Source: an uncultured Eubacteriales bacterium (GTDB lineage Bacteria > Bacillota > Clostridia > Oscillospirales > Oscillospiraceae). Taken from it: a stretch of 40,551 bases of DNA. Position numbers and translations under genes: made by a program. Below, in pieces: positions 9,961-18,720 of the stretch. Numbering within the stretch: position 1 is the first letter of the stretch; every line of letters starts with the position of its first letter. The DNA is taken from contig UQVA01000016.1 in NCBI GenBank assembly GCA_900544405.1, forward strand, positions 1-40,551, in the 5' to 3' direction. The notes under the pieces are model-generated. The model was not told where the DNA came from and ran no database searches. It saw only the letters and a program-made list of their open reading frames with translations.

Positions 9961-10752
9961 ATGCAGACGGATTATAAAAACTGGGTCCCCAAGGGCATGG
10001 TCAAGGCCCTGGCCCTGGGCACCTGCATCTGCGCCGTGTTTCTTTTCGTTCTGACAGCCGCCGTCACCGTTGCCCCCTCGGTGGCCCGCTGGGTGGGCTT
10101 CGGCGTGTTCCTGACGGGCTTCCTGGTCTGCGGCATTGCCCTGCTCTGGGCCGTCACCGCCTACCGGGCCTTTTCCTTCACCGGAAAACGGCAGCTTTCC
10201 CGTCAAATCATCGATGGTGTCGCAAGTTATGTAAATCTCCCAGAGAACGCCAAGGGCCTGGACGTTGGCTGCGGCAGCGGCGCTTTGACCATTGCCTGCG
10301 CCAAGAGGAATCCCAATGCCCATTTCACCGGCGTAGACCGCTGGGGCAAGGAATACGCCGACTATTCCCAGGCCCTTTGCTTCCGGAACGCCATGGCCGA
10401 GGGCGTGAACAACGCTTTTTTCCGCCCGGGAGACGCCAACGCCCTGCCCTTTGCGGACGGAACTTTTGATGCGGTGGTCAGTAATTATGTCTACCATAAC
10501 ATCTCCGGCAAGAATAAACAGGCCCTCCTGCTGGAGAGCCTGCGGGTGTTGAAAAAAGGCGGAACATTTGCCATCCACGATCTCATGTCCCCTATGCGCT
10601 ATGGCGACATGAACGCCTTCCGGCAGAAGCTGCTGGACATGGGCTACGAGAAAGTGGACCTCATCGACACCACGAAGTTGTTCTTCCGCTCTCCCGCCGA
10701 GGCCCGCCTTCTGGGCCTGAAAGGGTCTACATTGCTCCTTGGAAAAAAATAA
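9961..10752 (+). CDS. Membrane-anchored class I SAM-dependent methyltransferase
   Basis: A 263-residue protein. Residues ~17-40 and ~44-68 form two hydrophobic helices. The remainder is a Rossmann-fold methyltransferase with motif I LDVGCGSGALTIACA (~101-115), an acidic residue at GVDRW for SAM ribose binding, ALPFADGTFDAVVSNYVYHNI as motif II/III, and LRVLKKGGTFAIHD. This matches the Methyltransf_11/UbiE-like group, whose substrates are often small molecules or lipids. The substrate here cannot be told from sequence; the membrane anchor hints at a lipid-phase substrate. The gene is monocistronic, with its own promoter and a very strong terminator. Confidence 0.85.
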   Translation: MQTDYKNWVPKGMVKALALGTCICAVFLFVLTAAVTVAPSVARWVGFGVFLTGFLVCGIALLWAVTAYRAFSFTGKRQLSRQIIDGVASYVNLPENAKGLDVGCGSGALTIACAKRNPNAHFTGVDRWGKEYADYSQALCFRNAMAEGVNNAFFRPGDANALPFADGTFDAVVSNYVYHNISGKNKQALLLESLRVLKKGGTFAIHDLMSPMRYGDMNAFRQKLLDMGYEKVDLIDTTKLFFRSPAEARLLGLKGSTLLLGKK

Positions 10753-10763
10753 TGAAATCATTT

Positions 10764-10791
10764 GGCGGGACCGGAAGCTTCCGGTCCCGCC
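10764..10791. terminator. Perfect 28-base palindromic terminator between convergent genes
   Basis: GGCGGGACCGGAAG and CTTCCGGTCCCGCC are exact reverse complements with no spacer. A GAGTTTTTC run follows on the plus strand. It ends the methyltransferase transcript and may also serve the convergent ABC operon, though the T-run on that side is poor. Confidence 0.85.
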
Positions 10792-10815
10792 GAGTTTTTC
10801 AGATACTGCCGGTTT

Positions 10816-12069
10816 TTAGTCTCTCCGGAGGGCTTCGATGGGGTTCAGGTTGGCCGCTTTTACGGCAGGCAGCAGGCCGAAGATCACGCCGATGAGCATG
10901 GAAAACAGCACAGCGACCAAAATAGCCGGTACGCTGATGGCCACGGGAATATCCATCATTTTGGAGATCAGTTCCGAAAGGCCCACACCGCTGAGCACGC
11001 CGATGATGCCGCCCAGGCTGGTCAGCACTGCCGCTTCCGTAAGGAATTGCAGCCGGATACGGCGCTTCTTGGCCCCGATGGCCTTCTTCAGGCCAATCTC
11101 GCTGGTCCGCTCAGTGACGGACACCAGCATGATGTTCATAACGCCGATACCGCCCACCAGCAGGGAAATGCTGGCGATCCAGATCAGCTGGGTATTGGTG
11201 GACTGGCTCATGTTCTGCAGCTGCTGGGCCTGCTCCAGCATATCCTGGGAGCGATAGTCAAACTTGCTGTCGGTGCCGACGATCTGGCTGGAAGTCAGCA
11301 GCTTGGCGGCTTCCTGACCGGCGGTGGTCATCACGTCCGTGTGGGTGGTCTTGATGGCAACGGTCTGGGGCTCGTCAAACTGATACGCCGTGGGCCAGAC
11401 GGCGTCGGGCATATACATGGCCCCGCCGGAGGTTTTCGCATAGAGGTTATAGTCCGACATACTGTTGATGGTGGGGGTGAACTCCTCCCGAAGGGCAATG
11501 ACGCCCACCACGGTGAACACGTCTCCGTTGATCTCCACGCTGCGGCCGATGGGGTCGTCTCCGCCGAACAGACTGGACTGGACCGTGGAATCCACCAGCA
11601 GAACCTTGCGGAAATTCTTGTAGTCATTCTCGTTGAAGCCCCGGCCCCGGATGATCTGATAGCCGTACACGCTCAGGTAATCCGTATCGATGCCGTACAT
11701 GCTGCCGGAGAAGGAAGTAGACTTGTAGTACACGCCTTCGGCATTCTGACGGCTGGTGTACAGAGAGACCTTCTCCACGCCGGAAACGTCCAGAAGCTGC
11801 TTCTTGGTGTCCTGGGAAATGGTCCGGACCCCGTCGGGGATGCTGTTCCAGCTCATGTCGTAGGCGTAGCCGTCCTGGTTCAGCTGCACCGTCACCACGT
11901 TATTTCCGGCACCGATGAGGTTCTGCTTGATCTGCTCGTTGGTGCCCTTGATGGTGGAGACGATGGTAATGATGGCAGCAATGCCGATGATGATGCCCAG
12001 CATGGTCAGAACGCTGCGCATTTTGTGGCCCCAAATGCCCTGGAAGGCCAGACGAATATTCTCAATCAT
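10816..12069 (-). CDS. MacB-like ABC transporter permease
   Basis: A 417-residue protein with the MacB/FtsX architecture: an N-terminal helix (IRLAFQGIWGHKMRSVLTMLG), a ~230-residue extracellular MacB_PCD domain, then three C-terminal helices around IASISLLVGGIGVMNIMLV and VSVTERTSEIGLKKAIGAKK. It ends in the typical NPIEALRRD. It is the last gene of a four-gene operon (adaptor, ATPase, second adaptor, permease), 12 bases after the second adaptor. Such mechanotransmission ABC systems export peptides, toxins or antibiotics, or sense envelope stress; the substrate is unknown. Confidence 0.92.
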   Translation of the reverse strand: MIENIRLAFQGIWGHKMRSVLTMLGIIIGIAAIITIVSTIKGTNEQIKQNLIGAGNNVVTVQLNQDGYAYDMSWNSIPDGVRTISQDTKKQLLDVSGVEKVSLYTSRQNAEGVYYKSTSFSGSMYGIDTDYLSVYGYQIIRGRGFNENDYKNFRKVLLVDSTVQSSLFGGDDPIGRSVEINGDVFTVVGVIALREEFTPTINSMSDYNLYAKTSGGAMYMPDAVWPTAYQFDEPQTVAIKTTHTDVMTTAGQEAAKLLTSSQIVGTDSKFDYRSQDMLEQAQQLQNMSQSTNTQLIWIASISLLVGGIGVMNIMLVSVTERTSEIGLKKAIGAKKRRIRLQFLTEAAVLTSLGGIIGVLSGVGLSELISKMMDIPVAISVPAILVAVLFSMLIGVIFGLLPAVKAANLNPIEALRRD

Positions 12070-12081
12070 TTCTGTGCCTCC

Positions 12082-13863
12082 TTAGTAGCCATAGAGTTCA
12101 CTCAGGTCGCCGGCTTCCGTCGGTGCACCTGCCACCACGTTCTTCCCGTAGGGGAAGGCAATCTGGTCCGTGACGCTGAGGCCGGAGCGAATTTCATAGT
12201 ATTCGCCGCCCCAGATGACCTTGCCGGTGGTCACGGTCCGCTTTTCCAGCTTTCCGTCCGCCCCGGCCACATACACATAGTATGTGCCGTTTTCCGAACG
12301 GAGGAAGGCGGTCTGTAAATAAACGCCGCCGGTTTCGCCGCCCTCGGAATACTGAACGTTTACATAATTTCCTTCCTGCAGGTCCGCACTGCCGTCCACA
12401 TAGACGGTCATGGGATAGTAGGAAATATTCGGGTTGCTGTCGCCCATGTAGCTATTATCGGTGGAGGGATAGTCCCCGATGGACTGGACTGTGCCGGTAA
12501 TAACGGAGCCGGAGCGCCAGTCATTGATGGTCACTTCCTGGCCGATTTTGACCGTCTCCCGGTCCCATTCGCCGATGGTGCACTGAATATAGAAGCCACC
12601 GCCGCCGGAGACTTTCAGGAAGGGCGTAGAGTTGATCTTGGCGTCCTCCTCTGTGGTCAGGCTGACCACCGTGCCGTCAAAGTCGGCAGTGATTTCGCCG
12701 CTGTCCATTTCCTTCTGCATGATCTTGTAGGCATTGTCGGCGGTCTTGATCTGGAATTCCGTGTCCCGGATGGTCTTTTCCTGTTCACTGCGCATCTGGG
12801 CGATCTGGGCGGCGGTGTAGCCGCTGCCGATGTCGATGTCCGGCTCGGTAGGCTCCACGGGGGTGTCTTCAACGGGGTCCTTGACGCCGGAGGCATCGAA
12901 GAACTGGAACACAAAGCTGCCGCCATTGGTGAACACATGAAGGCCCTGCCAGGTCAGATTGGCCCCCTTGGACATATTCTCCTCCGTGACCTTAAAGACC
13001 ACATAGAAATCCTGCACCTCCGGCTTTTCCGGCTCGGTGGGCTTGGTGGGGTCCGTGGAGGGCTCCGTGGGGTCGGTGGAAGGTTCCGTCGGATCGGGAG
13101 ATGGCTGAGTGGGGTCCGTGCTGGGGTCCGTAGGAGCCGTGGTGGGCTCGGTGGTCCCGGAAGGAGCGGTGGTCTCATCCTCCGCCGCCTGGGTCGTTGG
13201 GGCCTCCGTCGTCTCCGTGGGCTGGGTCGGCTGGGTGGGGGTCAGGGCCGCCTGGCGGTCCTGTGCGGCCTGCCGCAGCTGAGCCAGGAGGGTATCTTCA
13301 ATGCCCACACTGCTGTTCAGCCAGCAGATCAGGGGATTTTCCGCCGTTCCGACAGCCTGATTGCCCCCAAGGAGCTGATAGTGGCCGGAAATGGGGGTTC
13401 CCTGGTCCGGCGTCACCGGGTCCGTAGGCTGGGTGGGGTCCGGAATGACCATGGGCTTCATGTTATTGATCTCCGCCAACCGGTCGTATGCATTTTGCAG
13501 GTCTACTTTCAGTTTTTCCACTTCCAGGCGCTTCCGCTCCAGGGAAAGGTCGTTGAGGGTGGTGTCGAAGCGCATCAGTACATCGCCCTTCTTCACGGTG
13601 TCGCCCTCTTTCACCAGCACCTCGGAAACGGTCTGGGTGGAGCTCAGAAATACGGTCTGGATACGGTCCGTAGACACCGGGCCGTAGGTCTCCTTGGAGT
13701 CACCCCAATAGCTGTCCATGCCCACGCTATAAAAGTCGTAGACCTTCACCGGGGCCACGTTGCTTTTCCGGAAATGGCTCCACAGGCCCAGGCCAAGAGC
13801 CGCTGCGGCAACTACCGCCGTGACGCTGATGACAATGGACTTGACTTTTTTACGCTTCTGCAT
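12082..13863 (-). CDS. Second MacA/HlyD-like adaptor with long Pro/Thr-rich insertion
   Basis: A 593-residue membrane-fusion-type protein with one N-terminal anchor helix (residues ~8-28). The half-motif VSEVLVKEGDTVKKGDVLMRFD is the first lipoyl half, and ITADFDGTVVSL the second, followed by a beta-barrel and membrane-proximal domain. Between the halves, where family members have a coiled-coil hairpin of ~60-100 residues, lies an insertion of ~190 residues (about 140-345). It includes a degenerate Thr/Pro/Asp repeat (TEPSTDPTEPSTDPT) and a small folded part (QDFYVVFKVTEENMSKG...). The start overlaps the ATPase gene by 14 bases. The insertion probably spans the cell wall, which is inference. 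Confidence 0.85.
   Translation of the reverse strand: MQKRKKVKSIVISVTAVVAAAALGLGLWSHFRKSNVAPVKVYDFYSVGMDSYWGDSKETYGPVSTDRIQTVFLSSTQTVSEVLVKEGDTVKKGDVLMRFDTTLNDLSLERKRLEVEKLKVDLQNAYDRLAEINNMKPMVIPDPTQPTDPVTPDQGTPISGHYQLLGGNQAVGTAENPLICWLNSSVGIEDTLLAQLRQAAQDRQAALTPTQPTQPTETTEAPTTQAAEDETTAPSGTTEPTTAPTDPSTDPTQPSPDPTEPSTDPTEPSTDPTKPTEPEKPEVQDFYVVFKVTEENMSKGANLTWQGLHVFTNGGSFVFQFFDASGVKDPVEDTPVEPTEPDIDIGSGYTAAQIAQMRSEQEKTIRDTEFQIKTADNAYKIMQKEMDSGEITADFDGTVVSLTTEEDAKINSTPFLKVSGGGGFYIQCTIGEWDRETVKIGQEVTINDWRSGSVITGTVQSIGDYPSTDNSYMGDSNPNISYYPMTVYVDGSADLQEGNYVNVQYSEGGETGGVYLQTAFLRSENGTYYVYVAGADGKLEKRTVTTGKVIWGGEYYEIRSGLSVTDQIAFPYGKNVVAGAPTEAGDLSELYGY
13021..13235 (-). repeat. Degenerate tandem repeat coding a Pro/Thr/Ser/Asp-rich linker
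   Basis: Within the second adaptor the DNA repeats units of about 12-21 bases, encoding PTEPSTD and similar. A comparable PTEPKPTEPKP tract occurs in the wall-spanning tail of the subtilase at 7,100-7,215. Such low-complexity tracts commonly vary in length between strains. Confidence 0.6.
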
Positions 13864-14557
13864 GGTCTGCGCCTCCTTCCGGCTCCGCCGAAGTCCGCAG
13901 CTCGCCGTCTAGAATATGATAGGTCTTATCCGCACAGGCGGCAATGGCCGGCTCGTGGGTAATCATAAGGATGGTCATGCCCTGGTCGCTGAGATGGCGG
14001 AAAATCTCCATGATCTGGTTGCCCGCCTTGGTGTCCAGGGCGCCGGTAGGCTCATCGGCCAGAAGCAGCGTGGGATTGCCCACCATGGCCCGGGCGATGG
14101 CCACCCGCTGGCACTGTCCGCCGGAAAGCTGGTTGGGCAGGAAATTCATCCGCTCCCCCAGACCTACGGCCTCCAAGGCCGCAGCGGCCCGCTCCCGGCG
14201 CTCCTTCACGCCCACGCCCGCATACAGCAGCGGCAGGGCCACATTGTCCAGGGCGTTCATCTTAGGCAGCAGGTAAAAGCCCTGAAACACGAAGCCGATG
14301 TACTTGTTCCGAATCTCCGCCAGGGCGTCGTCGGACAGGTCCTGCAGGTTCTCCCCGTTCAGCGTGTAGCTTCCGGAGGTAGGCAGATCCAGGCAGCCGA
14401 TAATGTTCATCAGGGTGGTCTTGCCGGAGCCGGAGGGGCCCATGATAGCCAGGTAGTCCCCCTGCTCCACGGTCAAATCAATATGCTTGAGGACGTGGAC
14501 AGGCTCCTTGCCCTGGATATAATCTTTACAGATGTCCTTTAATTCCAGAATGGCCAT
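13850..14557 (-). CDS. ABC transporter ATP-binding protein (MacB/LolD type)
   Basis: A 235-residue nucleotide-binding subunit. It has Walker A GPSGSGKTT, the Q-loop in FVFQGFYLL, signature LSGGQCQRVAIARA, Walker B LLLADEPTGALD and the switch His in MITHEPA. The DEPTGALD form and the overall length are typical of the lipoprotein/macrolide-exporter subfamily. Its ATG immediately follows the TAA of the first adaptor, and its 3' end overlaps the second adaptor by 14 bases, so the genes are co-translated. Confidence 0.95.
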   Translation of the reverse strand: MAILELKDICKDYIQGKEPVHVLKHIDLTVEQGDYLAIMGPSGSGKTTLMNIIGCLDLPTSGSYTLNGENLQDLSDDALAEIRNKYIGFVFQGFYLLPKMNALDNVALPLLYAGVGVKERRERAAAALEAVGLGERMNFLPNQLSGGQCQRVAIARAMVGNPTLLLADEPTGALDTKAGNQIMEIFRHLSDQGMTILMITHEPAIAACADKTYHILDGELRTSAEPEGGADHAEA

Positions 14558-15802
14558 TTAACCCACCTCGTTGCCGCCGTTTATCATGCCGGTGTCCACG
14601 CCGTCGTTCATGCCGGTGTCCACACCGCTGTCCTTGCCGCTGTTCATGCCGTCCTCCGGGATGGTCTCGGCAGGCTCCTCCCGGGTGGTGGCTGCGCCTT
14701 CCACGCAGTTTTCGTCCGGATAGGCCACATAGTCGGCCTCGCTGAGGCCGTCGGTAACGGCGTAGGTGTCCGTCATATCGTCATACGCGCCCAGGGTCAC
14801 GGTGCGCTTTTCCAGCTTGCCGTTTTTCTCGGCCCAGACGTAGGCAGAACCGTCGTCATTCATGACCACGAAGGCACTGCTGAGCCGCAGGCCGGTCAGG
14901 TCCTCGCCGCTGTCCAAAGCCAGATAGACGTGCTGCCCCAGAATCAGGCCGTCGGTGCTGTCCAGCTCCACATAGAAGGGATAGCGGCTGCTGGAATTCA
15001 GGCTGGAAGAGCTGCTGTCGGAAGAAATATAATAGTTGTTGGAGTTATTCTGAGCAGGGTTCTCGTAATCGATGGTGGAAATGGTGCCGGTCCAGGTGTC
15101 GTCATTGGTCCGGGAGAGAACTTTTACCCGGGTACCCACGGTGAAGCTGCCCCGCTGCAGTTCGCCCAGGGTCCCCTGGACCCGGAAGGAACCGGCCTGC
15201 TGGATGGTAATGTAAGGCTGCTCCCGGCCATTCTGGTCGGTGGTACTTTCATTGATGGCCTGAATCTGGCCGTCCACGGGAGACGTGACCACCGCATTTT
15301 GCAGCAGCGCCTCAGACTTAGCCACGTCGGTCTTTTTTGCTTCCAGCTTCAGTTCCGCCTCCTTCAGATCCACCTGCATGGTCTGAATTTGCACGGTATA
15401 GGCCAGCTGCTGGCTGCTGCCCGCATTGGCCCGTTGGTTCTTCAGTTCGGAAATCTGGTCCTTATAGTTCTCGATAGTGGCCTCCAGCTGCTCCTGCTCC
15501 AGCTTCTGCTTATCCAGGTTCAGCTGCAGCTGTTCGGTGTCATAGGAGAACAGCTGGTCGCCGGTTTTCACGGTGTCCCCGGCTTTCACAAACAGCTCAC
15601 CCACGGTCTTGTCGGCGTCCCGCTGAATCTTCGTTACGTTCTCCGCGACCACAACGCCAGGGAACCGGTCTCCATCGGTGATGCCGAAGCCGCTCAGGTC
15701 TCCCACGTTCTGCACATACACGCCGCCGGTCTTGCCGGAACAGGCCACCAGGCTCAGGCTCAATGCCAGGGCCAGAATGGCCGCAATGCAAGTTTTTTTC
15801 AT
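14558..15802 (-). CDS. First MacA/HlyD-like adaptor, predicted lipoprotein
   Basis: A 414-residue adaptor with a lipoprotein signal (LSLVAC, Cys ~21). It then has the lipoyl half VGELFVKAGDTVKTGDQLFSYD, a coiled-coil hairpin of normal length (KLEQEQLEATIENYKDQISE), the second lipoyl half VTSPVDGQIQAI, and a beta-barrel. It ends in a Gly/Asp/Asn-rich tail with repeated GVDTGM. An upstream in-frame ATG (15820) overlaps the AGGAGG itself, so the ATG at 15802, 8 bases after that site, is the better start. It is the first gene of the operon. Confidence 0.9.
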   Translation of the reverse strand: MKKTCIAAILALALSLSLVACSGKTGGVYVQNVGDLSGFGITDGDRFPGVVVAENVTKIQRDADKTVGELFVKAGDTVKTGDQLFSYDTEQLQLNLDKQKLEQEQLEATIENYKDQISELKNQRANAGSSQQLAYTVQIQTMQVDLKEAELKLEAKKTDVAKSEALLQNAVVTSPVDGQIQAINESTTDQNGREQPYITIQQAGSFRVQGTLGELQRGSFTVGTRVKVLSRTNDDTWTGTISTIDYENPAQNNSNNYYISSDSSSSSLNSSSRYPFYVELDSTDGLILGQHVYLALDSGEDLTGLRLSSAFVVMNDDGSAYVWAEKNGKLEKRTVTLGAYDDMTDTYAVTDGLSEADYVAYPDENCVEGAATTREEPAETIPEDGMNSGKDSGVDTGMNDGVDTGMINGGNEVG

Positions 15803-15839
15803 ATTCCGAAACCTCCTCATGGGTCTTTTGATTGACTAC

Positions 15840-15868
15840 ATTATACTAGAAAGGATCTGCCTTGGCAA
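15840..15868 (-). promoter_or_regulatory. Sigma-A promoter of the MacAB-like operon
   Basis: On the minus strand TTGCCA (15863-15868), 17 bases, TATAAT (15840-15845). It lies about 38 bases before the start codon at 15802. Confidence 0.8.
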
Positions 15869-15926
15869 TCGTCCAAACCTTAAGTTTCTCTTAAATCTTT
15901 TCCAAAAACGTGCCAGAACAAACGCA

Positions 15927-15955
15927 CCCCCGGCGCACAGCTTATGCGCCGGGGG
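15927..15955 (-). terminator. Terminator of the mgl operon
   Basis: An 11-bp perfect stem (15927-15937 with 15945-15955), 7-base loop. It lies 20 bases after the mglC stop, with a short T-rich stretch beyond it on the minus strand. Confidence 0.7.
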
Positions 15956-15974
15956 CAGAGCAGATTCGTTTTTC

Positions 15975-17060
15975 TTATTTCTTGACCAGGTACTTCCGCA
16001 TATCCAGGGACACGGCCACCAGAATGATGGCGCCCTTGATGATGTACAGGCTGGAGGAATCCACGCCCAGCATGGTCAGGGCCACGAAAATGAGCCGCAG
16101 CACCACCACGCCCAGAATAATACCGCTGATCTTACCGGTGCCGCCCACGAAGGACACGCCGCCGATGACACAGGCCGCGATGGCATCGCACTCGGCGTTC
16201 AGGCCGGTGTTCATGGCCACGGTGCCAACACGGACCGCCTCGATATAGCCGGAGTAGCCGTACATGGCACCGGCCAGGGCATGGACCATCATGGTGGTCA
16301 GGAACACGTTCACGCCGGAGACTTTTGCAGCATCGGCATTGGAGCCAACGGCGAACATATTCTTGCCGAACACGGTCTTGTTCCAGATGAACCACATGAT
16401 GACCGTAATAATGACGGCGTAAAGCACATACCAGGGAATGGCAATGTTGCCCAGGCGGAACATGGTGCCGCCCACGAAGTCCTTATACTGCTGGCTCAGG
16501 CTGGAAATGGGCTGAGAGTTGTTGCCGTTCAGGCTGAAGAACCAAATGATAACGCCGTAGATGAGCAGCTGGGTGGACAGGGTGACGATGAAGGGGTGCA
16601 GGCTGAACTTGGCCACAAAGAAGCCGTTCAACAGGCCGATGAGGAAGCCCACAGCAATGGCGATGAGCAGGGTCAGGCCGATCCACCACCACTTGGAGCT
16701 GTCGGGCAGCATGGGGAACATCTTGTTTGCGAAATCCATCTTCTGCAGCAGCACGGCAGAAACGGCGGCGGTAAGACCCTGGATTCGTCCGGCGGACAGG
16801 TCCGTGCCGGTCAGGACGATACAGCCTGCGATGCCCAGTGCCATGGGCAGATAAGCGGCCACCTGGTTGATAAGGTTGGCCAGGGAGCCAAGGGTCAGGA
16901 AGTTATCCGTGCGGATGGCGGTGTAGATAACAAACACCAGCATCACGATGTACAGTGCGTTATTCAGGAAGCCGTCCAGAACGAACCGGCGCTTGTCCTT
17001 TGCGTCCATGGTACGGAACTGGGCAGAAGTTCTTTGAAGTGTGGAAATGGGGTTTTTCAT
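15975..17060 (-). CDS. mglC: Galactose/methyl-galactoside ABC transporter permease
   Basis: A 361-residue hydrophobic protein of the BPD_transp_2 (ribose/galactose permease) family. Visible marks are LTGTDLSAGRIQGLTAAVSA near helix 2, GLLNGFFVAKFSLHPFIVTLST and the C-terminal GGVSFVGGTGKISGIILG. It forms the membrane channel of a sugar importer with the upstream mglA and mglB products. RBS AAGGAGG lies within the end of mglA, 12 bases away, and the gene is followed by a terminator. Confidence 0.92.
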   Translation of the reverse strand: MKNPISTLQRTSAQFRTMDAKDKRRFVLDGFLNNALYIVMLVFVIYTAIRTDNFLTLGSLANLINQVAAYLPMALGIAGCIVLTGTDLSAGRIQGLTAAVSAVLLQKMDFANKMFPMLPDSSKWWWIGLTLLIAIAVGFLIGLLNGFFVAKFSLHPFIVTLSTQLLIYGVIIWFFSLNGNNSQPISSLSQQYKDFVGGTMFRLGNIAIPWYVLYAVIITVIMWFIWNKTVFGKNMFAVGSNADAAKVSGVNVFLTTMMVHALAGAMYGYSGYIEAVRVGTVAMNTGLNAECDAIAACVIGGVSFVGGTGKISGIILGVVVLRLIFVALTMLGVDSSSLYIIKGAIILVAVSLDMRKYLVKK

Positions 17061-17072
17061 ACGTTTCCCTCC

Positions 17073-18572
17073 TTAGACATACTTGGCGGCCAGGGTCATA
17101 ATGGCCTCCTGGGTGGTATTCCGGGCATCGACCTCACCGGCCACCCGTCCGCCGGACATGACCACGATCCGGTCACACACGCCCAGCAGCTCCGGCATTT
17201 CCGAGGAGACCATCACCACGGTCTTGCCGTTATTGGCCAGGTCCAGAATCAGCTGATAAATTTCGTATTTTGCGCCCACATCGATGCCTCGTGTAGGCTC
17301 GTCCAGCAGCAGCACCTCCGGGTCCGTCAGCAGCCACCGGCCAATGATGACCTTTTGCTGATTGCCGCCGGACAGGGAACGGATTTTCGTCTCCTGAGAG
17401 GGGGTCTTGGTGTGCATAGCGTCAATATAGCGCTGGGTATCCTCCCGCTGGGACTTCTCGCTGAGGAACATTCCGCCTTTCAGATGCCGATCCAGGCTGG
17501 AAATAACGGTGTTGTCCCGGATATTCAGCACGCCGAAAATGCCGGTGGCCCGGCGCTCCTCGGTGAGCAGGGCGAAGCCGTTCTTAATGGATTCCCCGGC
17601 GTTCCGGTTCAGGCAGGGCTTGCCGTCCAGGGTGATGGTCCCTTCCTTCCGGGTGCGGATGCCGAAAATGCTTTCCAGGGTCTCAGTCCGGCCGCTGCTG
17701 TCCAGTCCGGCCAGGCCCAGAACCTCGCCCCGGTGGGCCTCAAAGCTCACGTCCCGCAGCTGATTGTACATACCCGTCAGATGCTCCACTTTCAATGACA
17801 CCGCACCGGGCTTGTTGGTTTTCGGCGGGAACTGATTGGTCAGCTCCCGGCCAACCATCAGCCGGATGATGTCGGCCATTTCCAGCTCGCCAGCGGGCCG
17901 GGTGGCCACCCATTTGCCGTCCCGCATGACGGTGATGGTATCGGAGATACGCTTGATCTCCGCCATTTTGTGGGAAATATAGATGATGCCCACGCCCCGC
18001 TGCCGGAGCATATTGATGATGCGGAACAGATGCTCCACCTCTTCCTCCGTCAGGGAGGAGGTGGGCTCGTCGAACACGATGACCTTGGAGTGGTAGGAAA
18101 CGGCCTTGGCGATCTCTACCATCTGCCGCTGGGAAACAGGCATGGAGCCCATAATCTGGTGGGGATCCACGTCGATTCCCAGCTCCTGGAACACGGCCAT
18201 GGTGTCCTTGAACATTTTCTTTTCGTCCACCAGTCCCAGCTTCGTGGGATAGCGGCCCAACCACAGGTTGTCCATGACGGAACGCTTCAATGCCTGGTTC
18301 AGTTCCTGATGGACCATGGCCACGCCGTTGTCCAGGGCTTCCTTACTGCTCTTGAAGTCGATCTCCCGGCCCTGGAGATAAATGTGGCCTTCATCCTTAT
18401 TATAGATGCCGAACAGGCACTTCATCAGGGTGGATTTGCCTGCGCCGTTTTCGCCCATCAGGGCATGGACCGTACCGGCCTCCACCTCCAAGGATACATG
18501 ATCCAGCGCTTTCACGCCGGGAAAGGTCTTGGTAATGTCTACCATTTTCAGGAGAACTTCCTGCTGTGCCAT
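17073..18572 (-). CDS. mglA: Galactose/methyl-galactoside import ATP-binding protein (two ABC domains)
   Basis: A 499-residue sugar-import ATPase with tandem ABC domains. The first has Walker A GENGAGKST (~38-46) and Walker B VIVFDEPTS. The second has a degenerate P-loop (GLDSSGRTET), signature SLSGGNQQKV and LLLDEPTRGID, the normal arrangement in MglA/RbsA/XylG. RBS AAAGGAGG precedes the ATG. It is separated from mglB by 148 bases carrying a hairpin. Confidence 0.95.
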   Translation of the reverse strand: MAQQEVLLKMVDITKTFPGVKALDHVSLEVEAGTVHALMGENGAGKSTLMKCLFGIYNKDEGHIYLQGREIDFKSSKEALDNGVAMVHQELNQALKRSVMDNLWLGRYPTKLGLVDEKKMFKDTMAVFQELGIDVDPHQIMGSMPVSQRQMVEIAKAVSYHSKVIVFDEPTSSLTEEEVEHLFRIINMLRQRGVGIIYISHKMAEIKRISDTITVMRDGKWVATRPAGELEMADIIRLMVGRELTNQFPPKTNKPGAVSLKVEHLTGMYNQLRDVSFEAHRGEVLGLAGLDSSGRTETLESIFGIRTRKEGTITLDGKPCLNRNAGESIKNGFALLTEERRATGIFGVLNIRDNTVISSLDRHLKGGMFLSEKSQREDTQRYIDAMHTKTPSQETKIRSLSGGNQQKVIIGRWLLTDPEVLLLDEPTRGIDVGAKYEIYQLILDLANNGKTVVMVSSEMPELLGVCDRIVVMSGGRVAGEVDARNTTQEAIMTLAAKYV

Positions 18573-18677
18573 TGGGGTTCCTCCTTTGCGAGAATATTGG
18601 CTTTCAGCGGGACGAACCGGCAGAACTTCGCAGCTCTCTGCGACTCTCTGCCGGGCCGTCCACGCAAATGAGAAAGG

Positions 18678-18707
18678 GGGAAGCTGCCGCCGGAACGGCA
18701 GCTTCCC
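18678..18707 (-). terminator. Intercistronic hairpin between mglB and mglA (attenuator-like)
   Basis: GGGAAGCTGCCG (18678-18689) pairs with CGGCAGCTTCCC (18696-18707), a 12-bp perfect stem with a 6-base loop, starting 14 bases after the mglB stop. It is followed on the minus strand by only a weak T-stretch. In many binding-protein operons such a structure lowers transcription of, or stabilises mRNA upstream of, the channel genes so that the binding protein is in excess. I see no gene in the rest of this 148-base gap. Confidence 0.7.
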
Positions 18708-18720
18708 GCAAGTTTACGAA

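Noticed and set aside
13021..13235. Possible CRISPR-like or tandem DNA array.
   Set aside because: The periodicity comes from Pro/Thr codon repeats inside an open reading frame; there are no unique spacers.
15678..17798. A 706-codon plus-strand frame over mglC, mglA and the adaptor.
   Set aside because: Its translation is His/Gln/Gly-rich shadow sequence; the minus-strand genes have full families, promoters and ribosome sites.
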